A DNA stretch of 10,538 bases from Deltaproteobacteria bacterium (GTDB taxonomy: Bacteria; Desulfobacterota; Desulfarculia; Adiutricales; Adiutricaceae): assembly GCA_031279155.1 (NCBI GenBank), contig JAITJB010000089.1, positions 1-10,538 of the forward strand, in the 5' to 3' direction. Numbering within the stretch: the stretch's first letter is position 1; each line of letters opens with the position of its first letter. Below are positions 5,608 to 10,538 of the stretch, in pieces. A model generated the notes under the pieces. It saw only the letters and a list, made by a program, of their open reading frames with translations, was not told where the DNA came from and made no database searches. A program made the position numbers and the translations under genes.

Positions 5608-7701
5608 TTACTCTCTTTCCAATTGGGCCGCCGTTTTTTCCCAAATATCTTCCAAGCTCCCCTTTTCCTCCCTTAAGTTGGCCAGTTCTAAAGTTAGATC
5701 TCTAGCTTGAGAGCTATCGCGATAGATAGACGACTCGCTTAGGGCCATTTCAATTTTATGGCAGCGGTCGCTTATCTCAGTTAACCTTTTTTCCGTTTCT
5801 TCTAAAGTTTTTAATAAAGGCCGGCGCCTGGCGGCTTCGCGCTTTTTGGCTTCTTGAGCTTCTTTGCGGTCATTTAGCCGATCAAACTTTGTTTGAGAGG
5901 ATTTGGCTTGATCGGGTTTAACTTGGGAGGTCTTAACTTGGGAGGTCTTATCTTGGGAGGTTTTGGCCTGTTCGTTCTTAGTTTGTTCGTTTTTAAGGGT
6001 GGGGTTTGGGCCGGCTTTAACAGATCCGGCCATCTCTATGGCCCCTGTTTTGGGGGTAGGGTTTTTCTGCCCGCTTAAGTCGCTCAGATCGCCTAGCCAC
6101 AGGCGGCGGTAATCATCGAAGTTACCGGGGTAGACGGTAAGCTTACCCTCTTCGATGACGCCGACTTGCGAGCATAGGCGATTAATAAAGTGGCGATCGT
6201 GACTAATTATAACTAAAGTCCCGTCATACTCCTCCAAGGCGTCTTCCAGCATCTGCCGGCCCGGGATGTCTAGGTGGTTGGTGGGCTCATCCATGATCAA
6301 AAGGTTGGGGGCGGTCATCATGATCTTAGCTAAAACTAGCCGGGTTTTTTCGCCGCCCGAAAGAACGGAAACTTTTTTAAAGACGTCATCGCCAGAAAAT
6401 AAAAATCCGCCTAAGATGTTTCTTAAGGCCCCGGGGGTACGGCTGCCGGAAACTGTAGAGAGCTCTTCGATTAAGTTATTGTCGGGCTTAAGAGTTTCCA
6501 TTTGAAATTGAGAAAAATAGCCAAGGTCAACGTTTTGACCTATCTTACGAACGCCCGTTGAGGGGGCGGTGAGGCCAGCAATAAGCTTAACTAAGGTCGA
6601 TTTACCCCGGCCGTTAGGGCCTAGAAGGGCCAAACGCTGGCCCCTTTGGAGGGTTAAGTTGAGATCGCGGTAGACAATGGTCGGCCCGTAGCTCTTAGAT
6701 ACGTGCTTAAGCTCGGCTACGACGTCTGGGCCGCGCCGACCTCGGGGAAGATTTAAACTAAAGGCCGGATCGGTTCCGTCATCGGGTTGGGGCAGGCGAT
6801 CGAGCTTTTCTAAAGCCTTAACCCGGCTCTGGGCCCGCTTGGCCGTTGAGGCCCGAGCTTTGTTGCGCTCGATAAACTTTTCCATCTGCTTAATGCGGTC
6901 TTGCTGGTTGGCAAAGGCCGCAGATTCGGTAACTAGCCTTCTGGCCTTTTCAGCCAAATACTGCTCATAATTGCCAGGGTAGAGATCGGCCCGGGCGTTT
7001 CTGAGTTCAACTATCTTTTGGGCCACGTTGTTTAAAAAAACCCGGTCGTGGGAAACCAAAAGAAGAGCTGACTTTGAGGCCTTTAAATAGCCCTCAAGCC
7101 ACATTAGGCTATCGAGATCTAGGTGGTTAGTGGGTTCATCTAAAATTAACAGATCCGGATCCGAGACCAAGAGCCTAGCTAAGACGGCCCTCATGACCCA
7201 ACCGCCGGAAAACTCCGTTAAGGGCCTATTAAAATCATCTTCGGTAAAGCCTAAGCCCGAGAGGATCTTTTTGGCCTCAGCTTCCCGGGTCCAGCCGCCT
7301 AGGGCCTCAAAATCGTGGAGTAAAACGCTTTGCCGCTCAGTTAGATCGATTAACTCTTGCCCGCTTGGAGATTTACAGAGGGCTAAATCTATCTCTTTGA
7401 GCTCATCTTCAAGTTCCTTGAACCTAGGGTCGGTATCTAAAACAAGCTCTAAGAGCTTTTGGCCGAAGTGGGCCATGACGTCTTGGGGTAGATAGCCTAA
7501 TTTTAAGTCTTTTTGGCGGGTTACCTGGCCAGCGTCGGGTTGCTCATCGCCAATAATAAGTCTAATGATAGTGGTCTTCCCGGCCCCATTGCGGCCAACC
7601 AGGCCGATGCGGTCCGAGGGCTCAATGGCTAAGGTCACAGAAGAGAGGACGTCTTGTCGGTCGTAAAATCTAGAGACATTGGAGAAACTAACCAGAGGCA
7701 T
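5608..7701 (-). CDS. ABC-F family ATPase (ribosome-associated type, Uup/YheS-like)
   Basis: A soluble 697-residue protein with two ABC domains and no membrane segments. Domain 1 has Walker A GRNGAGKTT (36-44), signature FSGGW (164-168), Walker B LLILDEPTNHLD (184-195) and SHDR (217-220). Domain 2 has GPNGRGKST (361-369), LSGGE (447-451), LLIMDEPTNHLD (467-478) and SHDR (500-503). DEPTNHLD in both halves is diagnostic of ABC-F. The linker at about 245-320 is basic and helical and corresponds to the P-site tRNA-interaction motif. The C-terminus carries a seven-fold K-x-x-Q-x pentapeptide array (570-604), then a charged coiled coil (about 606-697), as in Uup/YheS-type proteins. The family acts on translating ribosomes, and some members confer antibiotic resistance; nothing here points to resistance. 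It has its own promoter and ends one base from the convergent neighbour. Confidence 0.93.
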   Translation of the reverse strand: MPLVSFSNVSRFYDRQDVLSSVTLAIEPSDRIGLVGRNGAGKTTIIRLIIGDEQPDAGQVTRQKDLKLGYLPQDVMAHFGQKLLELVLDTDPRFKELEDELKEIDLALCKSPSGQELIDLTERQSVLLHDFEALGGWTREAEAKKILSGLGFTEDDFNRPLTEFSGGWVMRAVLARLLVSDPDLLILDEPTNHLDLDSLMWLEGYLKASKSALLLVSHDRVFLNNVAQKIVELRNARADLYPGNYEQYLAEKARRLVTESAAFANQQDRIKQMEKFIERNKARASTAKRAQSRVKALEKLDRLPQPDDGTDPAFSLNLPRGRRGPDVVAELKHVSKSYGPTIVYRDLNLTLQRGQRLALLGPNGRGKSTLVKLIAGLTAPSTGVRKIGQNVDLGYFSQFQMETLKPDNNLIEELSTVSGSRTPGALRNILGGFLFSGDDVFKKVSVLSGGEKTRLVLAKIMMTAPNLLIMDEPTNHLDIPGRQMLEDALEEYDGTLVIISHDRHFINRLCSQVGVIEEGKLTVYPGNFDDYRRLWLGDLSDLSGQKNPTPKTGAIEMAGSVKAGPNPTLKNEQTKNEQAKTSQDKTSQVKTSQVKPDQAKSSQTKFDRLNDRKEAQEAKKREAARRRPLLKTLEETEKRLTEISDRCHKIEMALSESSIYRDSSQARDLTLELANLREEKGSLEDIWEKTAAQLERE
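5890..5994 (-). repeat. seven 15-bp units encoding K-x-x-Q-x pentapeptides in the ABC-F linker
   Basis: Residues 570-604 read as seven successive five-residue units, each beginning with Lys and with Gln fourth (KNEQT, KNEQA, KTSQD, KTSQV, KTSQV, KPDQA, KSSQT). In DNA these are degenerate 15-bp tandem repeats; on the + strand the motif CTTGGGAGGTCTTA recurs at about 5931-5960. The segment joins the second ABC domain to the C-terminal coiled coil. Tandem copies suggest growth by replication slippage. Confidence 0.85.
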
Positions 7702-7733
7702 GAAAACACCGCCACATAGGGAGAAGTAATATT

Positions 7734-7762
7734 ATTATAGCACGAATTACCAGATCATTTAA
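7734..7762 (-). promoter_or_regulatory. sigma-70-type extended -10 promoter of the ABC-F gene
   Basis: Read on the minus strand, a perfect TATAAT (7739-7734) is preceded by TGC, giving the extended -10 form TGnTATAAT. A weak -35, TTAAAT, lies 17 bases upstream (7762-7757). Transcription would start near 7727, leaving an untranslated leader of about 26 bases before the ATG at 7701. The Shine-Dalgarno in that leader is poor (GGCGGTG). Confidence 0.65.
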
Positions 7763-7784
7763 GGATAGCCGAGAGGAGCTTCTC

Positions 7785-7827
7785 ATGACAGGCCAATGAC
7801 AGGCTAATGTCAGGCCAATGTCTGCCA
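7785..7827 (-). repeat. four 11-bp phased TGACA/TGTCA units, operator-like
   Basis: Four consecutive imperfect units with consensus ATGWCAGGCYA occupy the gap between nrdG and the ABC-F gene (the last unit is one base short). Their cores are TGACA (7786-7790), TGACA (7797-7801), TGTCA (7808-7812) and TGTCT (7819-7823), 11 bases apart and symmetric about 7804.5. They lie about 58 to 96 bases upstream of the predicted ABC-F transcription start. That fits an upstream binding site for a regulator contacting one face of the helix, but the site could also be part of the nrdG 3' end. Confidence 0.55.
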
Positions 7828-7864
7828 AGAACATAAATTTTAGCGAAGCCTATATTTTGGGCTC

Positions 7865-8683
7865 CTACCTTAGATAGCAACTTAGATAGCGGGAGGCCAA
7901 AAGGCGAAAGGCCTCCAGATCGGTTTGGCTGGGCTGAGGGTAAGGGGCCATGAAGCTGGGATTTAAGACGCGCTCGGGGCGGTAGCGCTGGAGGAAAAGG
8001 GGGATGGGACCGGCGGCTAGGCGGGCAAGATCTGAGATAATATCGCGGTCAATAAAGGGGGCTAGGCAGGTTGTCCGAAATTCGGCGTTTCTACCGGAGC
8101 TGAGGACTAAGTCGATGGTTTGGCTAATTTTAGAGCTTATGAAGGGATCGTTTGTAAAATAGCTATAATTTTGGGGAAGGCATTTTAAATCTACGGCCAA
8201 ATAGTCTACTAAACCCAAATGCCAAAGGTTTTCGATGACCTCAGGGTTACTGCCATTAGTATCGAGCTTTATGGGGTACCCCAAGGCCTTAATGGCGGCT
8301 AAAAAGTCCGGTAAATCCGGCTGGATGGTCGGTTCGCCGCCGCTTACGACCACGCCGTCTAAGAGGCCTCGCCTTTTGGCTAAAAAGGCTAAGGCCTCTT
8401 CTACTTGTGGCCAAGGGCCATGGTCAGGCTCCTTGGGGTCTAGCTCTATTTGAGCGTGGGCTTTTTGTACCCTTTTTTCCCTTTTATCTTTTGTATCTTT
8501 TGTTTTTCTTGCTTCTCTTGTTTCCTTTGGCTCCCTTGTATCACTTTGGTTACGCGGGAGCCGGACCAGATCGATATTGTGGCAAAAAGGACAGTGGAAA
8601 TTACAGCCCCTGGTAAAAATCACCGCACTAAGTAAGCTGGGATAATCCAGGGTCGAGGTTTTAACGATACCGCCCAACAGCAA
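7865..8683 (-). CDS. nrdG: anaerobic ribonucleotide reductase activating protein, radical SAM (NrdG, TIGR02495 type)
   Basis: A 272-residue radical-SAM enzyme that uses a 4Fe-4S cluster and S-adenosylmethionine to install the glycyl radical on NrdD. Motifs: GGIVKTSTLDYP (4-15), the CxxxCxxC cluster at Cys27, Cys31 and Cys34 with the usual aromatic before the last Cys, SGGEP (114-118), KLDTNGS (139-145) and LAVDLK (162-167). The GG-x-x-K-x-S-LDYP start is typical of the NrdG2/TIGR02495 branch. Residues about 43-87 are an extra charged segment of Lys/Arg/Glu/Asp/Thr between the FeS motif and the next helix, which makes the protein longer than usual relatives. The start is TTG at 8683, chosen because AGGAGG lies six bases upstream and the conserved N-terminus begins there. 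It overlaps the end of nrdD by 23 bases, so translation is coupled. Confidence 0.92.
   Translation of the reverse strand: MLLGGIVKTSTLDYPSLLSAVIFTRGCNFHCPFCHNIDLVRLPRNQSDTREPKETREARKTKDTKDKREKRVQKAHAQIELDPKEPDHGPWPQVEEALAFLAKRRGLLDGVVVSGGEPTIQPDLPDFLAAIKALGYPIKLDTNGSNPEVIENLWHLGLVDYLAVDLKCLPQNYSYFTNDPFISSKISQTIDLVLSSGRNAEFRTTCLAPFIDRDIISDLARLAAGPIPLFLQRYRPERVLNPSFMAPYPQPSQTDLEAFRLLASRYLSCYLR
8471..8539 (-). repeat. purine-rich repetitive tract inside nrdG
   Basis: The coding strand is almost entirely A and G with a few C/T, and includes two adjacent ACAAAAGAT units and related TRE/KE codons, encoding residues 49-71 of NrdG. The strand bias and short tandem units suggest slippage-driven expansion of a surface loop. 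Confidence 0.7.
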
Positions 8684-10538
8684 CGAGTTCCTCCTGAGGC
8701 TTATCGAGGTCTTGTTCGGAGGTGACGTCTGGCCGCAGATGGGTGGTTAGCGGCATTTTTCCACTTTTGATAGCAAGCGTCCCATCAAAGGGTTTTTCGC
8801 TAGAAACCGGCTGGACCAGCTGAATGTCGGCTGGAGGCTGAGTGGCGTAGACTTTCCTTAGGGCAAATTCCGCTCGTTTACCGTCATTCCAGCGGCTGAC
8901 CGGCCTTAAGTAGCCCACGACCCTTGAGTAGACGTCGGCCTCAGATCCGCAAGTCGGGCATTGGTGGTGTTCGCCTGGAAGATAGCCGTGATCGTGGCAG
9001 ATGCTGAAGGTCGGAGTTAGGGTAAAATAGGGTAGTTTATACGATGAAGCGATCTTTCGGACTAAATTTTTAACTAAGTTTGGATCCGAGATCTCCTCGC
9101 CCACAAAGGCATGGATAACCGTGCCGCCGGTGTAGAGGCACTGGAGGGGATCTTGGAGCTCTAAGCACTCAAAGAGGTCGTCAGAGTGGTTGACTGGTAG
9201 GTGAGTTGAGTTAGTGTAGAAGGGCGTAAAATCTTGGCCGTTACCTTCAATGTTTTGACCATTGGCGAAGATTATGCCAGGGTGACGCTCAAGATCTAAC
9301 CTAGCTAGGCGGTAGGAAGTCCCCTCAGCCGGCGTGGCCTCGAGGTTAAATAAATGACCGGTCTTCTTTTGGAGTTCGGTTAAGCGGCCCCTTAAGTGGT
9401 TTAAGATCTTAAGGCCAAAGGCCTGACCGCGCTCAGTTGAGATATCTTGGCCAAAGAGGTTTTGGCAGGCTTCGTTAGCCCCGACAATACCGATGGTGGA
9501 AAAATGGTTAGCCCAATATTTTCCGGTGTGCTCGCGCACGCTCCTTAAATAGAACATTGAATATGGGTAGAGTCCCCCTTCGGTAAAGCGCTCCAATTCC
9601 TTGCGCTTAATGTCCAAGCTCTCAGCCGCCAAATTAACCAAAGCGTCGAGGCGAGAGATAAAATCTTCCTCGCTCGTGGCTAGGTACCCTAAGCGGGGGA
9701 GGTTTAAGGTGACCACGCCAATGGAGCCTGTTAAGGGGTTTGCGCCAAAGAGGCCGCCGCCGCGCTTATGGAGCTCGCGGTTATCTAGCCTTAAGCGGCA
9801 GCACATCGAGCGGGCGTCATCGGGCGACATATCGCTATTTACGAAGTTAGAAAAATAGGGGATGCCGTAGCGGCCAGTCATACGCCAGATGCTCTTTAGC
9901 TCCGGGTTATCCCAATTAAAGTTTTTGTCGATATTATAGGTCGGGATGGGAAAGGTAAAGCACCGGCCCATGGTGTCGCCAGCCATCATGACTTCGGCGA
10001 AGGCCTGGTTGAGGATATTCATCTCAGCTTGGAAATCGCCATAGGTCTCAGGCATCTCTTGACCGCCGATGATGACCGGGGTATCGCGGTAGATAGAAGA
10101 CGGGGAGAGATCTAAAGTAATATTGGTGAAGGGGGTCTGGAAACCCACCCTGGTGGCGATATTGATGTTAAAGATAAAACCCTGGAGGGCCTGGTAGACC
10201 TCACGGTAAGAAAGGCCGTCATAGCGAATAAAGGGGGCCAGTAAGGTATCGAAGCTTGAGACGGCTTGGGCCCCGGCGGCTTCGCCCTGGAGGGTGTAAA
10301 AAAAGTTTACCAACTGACCTAAGGCGGTCTGGAAGTGCTTGGGCGGGGCGCTACCGATGTTACCGGAAACGCTCTTAAATCCCACCTTAAGTAAATCCAT
10401 CAGATCCCAACCCACGCAGTAGACCGAAAGTTGGTTTAAGTCGTGGACATGGAGATCGCCTGAGCGGTGAGCCTCGCGGATCTTAGAGGGGTAGATGCGG
10501 TTGAGCCAGTATTCGGAGGTGATGTCGGAGGATATAAA
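8661..10538 (-). CDS. nrdD: anaerobic (class III) ribonucleoside-triphosphate reductase, N-terminus cut by the window edge
   Basis: The frame stays open to 10538, giving 625 C-terminal residues; the GTG at 10415 is internal. This glycyl-radical enzyme reduces ribonucleotides to deoxyribonucleotides without oxygen. The visible start reads YWLNRIYP, then IREAHRSGDLHVHD and LSVYCVGWDL (its Cys codon at 10416-10418 is probably an active-site thiol). Further on are SMCCRLRLD (Cys codons 9798-9803, finger-loop thiyl site) and a zinc module CHDHGYLPGEH...CPTCG (Cys codons at 8997-8999, 8958-8960 and 8949-8951). The radical motif RVVGY has its Gly codon at 8913-8915, then WNDGKRAEF. After that glycine come 83 more residues, clearly more than the roughly 25-31 in T4 and E. 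coli NrdD. Any ATP-cone regulatory domain would lie outside the window. nrdG overlaps and follows. Confidence 0.96.
   Translation of the reverse strand, partial: FISSDITSEYWLNRIYPSKIREAHRSGDLHVHDLNQLSVYCVGWDLMDLLKVGFKSVSGNIGSAPPKHFQTALGQLVNFFYTLQGEAAGAQAVSSFDTLLAPFIRYDGLSYREVYQALQGFIFNINIATRVGFQTPFTNITLDLSPSSIYRDTPVIIGGQEMPETYGDFQAEMNILNQAFAEVMMAGDTMGRCFTFPIPTYNIDKNFNWDNPELKSIWRMTGRYGIPYFSNFVNSDMSPDDARSMCCRLRLDNRELHKRGGGLFGANPLTGSIGVVTLNLPRLGYLATSEEDFISRLDALVNLAAESLDIKRKELERFTEGGLYPYSMFYLRSVREHTGKYWANHFSTIGIVGANEACQNLFGQDISTERGQAFGLKILNHLRGRLTELQKKTGHLFNLEATPAEGTSYRLARLDLERHPGIIFANGQNIEGNGQDFTPFYTNSTHLPVNHSDDLFECLELQDPLQCLYTGGTVIHAFVGEEISDPNLVKNLVRKIASSYKLPYFTLTPTFSICHDHGYLPGEHHQCPTCGSEADVYSRVVGYLRPVSRWNDGKRAEFALRKVYATQPPADIQLVQPVSSEKPFDGTLAIKSGKMPLTTHLRPDVTSEQDLDKPQEELVAVGRYR
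8690..8695 (-). promoter_or_regulatory. perfect Shine-Dalgarno (AGGAGG) of nrdG
   Basis: AGGAGG on the minus strand, six bases before the TTG at 8683 and inside the last codons of nrdD. It decides the TTG start and offsets the weak start codon, so activase output can be tuned relative to the reductase from one mRNA. Confidence 0.85.

Noticed and set aside
5893..6078. Plus-strand Gly-rich open frame with LGGL-type repeats
   Set aside because: It is the antisense image of the K-x-x-Q-x repeat coding region of the ABC-F gene.
7785..7827. Short regular repeats as a CRISPR array
   Set aside because: The units are 11 bp, adjacent, without spacers and only four in number.
7826..7864. Intrinsic terminator after nrdG (AGCC...GGCT stem)
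   Set aside because: The stem is only four base pairs with an eight-base loop and no proper U-run.
8407..8635. Plus-strand open frames with hydrophobic Phe/Leu-rich products opposite nrdG
   Set aside because: They are the reverse complement of the purine-rich Lys/Glu insert; the apparent membrane segments follow from base composition, and there is no ribosome binding site.
10413..10415. GTG at 10415 as the nrdD start
   Set aside because: The frame continues upstream to the window edge with clearly conserved NrdD sequence (IREAHRSGDLHVHD), so the gene is cut by the window.

Overview
The window looks like ordinary chromosome from an anaerobic, Gram-negative-type bacterium of about 50% GC. A class III (oxygen-sensitive) ribonucleotide reductase with its radical-SAM activase points to anaerobic growth. 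The MEP isoprenoid enzyme Dxr, the CDP-diacylglycerol synthase CdsA and a NagZ-type glycosidase are housekeeping genes. The B12-binding/radical-SAM protein at the left edge and the overall gene style suggest a deltaproteobacterial (Desulfobacterota-like) host, but that placement is inference and only moderately secure. No tRNA, rRNA, transposase, integrase, phage gene or CRISPR array is seen.

Positions 1-5606 (+ strand) form a tightly packed run: the 3' end of a TIGR03960-like radical-SAM gene; nagZ, overlapping its stop codon by one base; an unrecognised 154-residue gene; a possible 36-residue coupled ORF; cdsA; dxr; and a membrane protein with an M48 metallopeptidase fold but without the HExxH zinc site. 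Gaps are 10 to 87 bp, so this is probably one operon whose promoter lies left of the window. The cdsA-dxr pair commonly sits between uppS and rseP in Gram-negatives. Here uppS is absent, and the slot after dxr holds the pseudo-peptidase instead of the RseP site-2 protease.

Positions 5608-7701 (- strand) encode a two-domain ABC-F ATPase, convergent with the preceding operon and separated from it by one base. Its start is preceded by a convincing extended -10 promoter (about 7734-7762). Upstream of that lies an 11-bp-phased cluster of TGACA/TGTCA elements (7785-7827).

Positions 7865-10538 (- strand) hold nrdD (N-terminus beyond the right edge) and nrdG, overlapping by 23 bp. The TTG start of nrdG is fixed by a perfect AGGAGG. 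Both proteins carry unusual extra segments: a charged repetitive insert just after the FeS motif in NrdG, and a long tail after the glycyl-radical site in NrdD.

The best candidates for something undescribed are the catalytically dead M48 paralogue in the cdsA-dxr operon, the phased operator-like cluster, and the paired extra segments in NrdD and NrdG.
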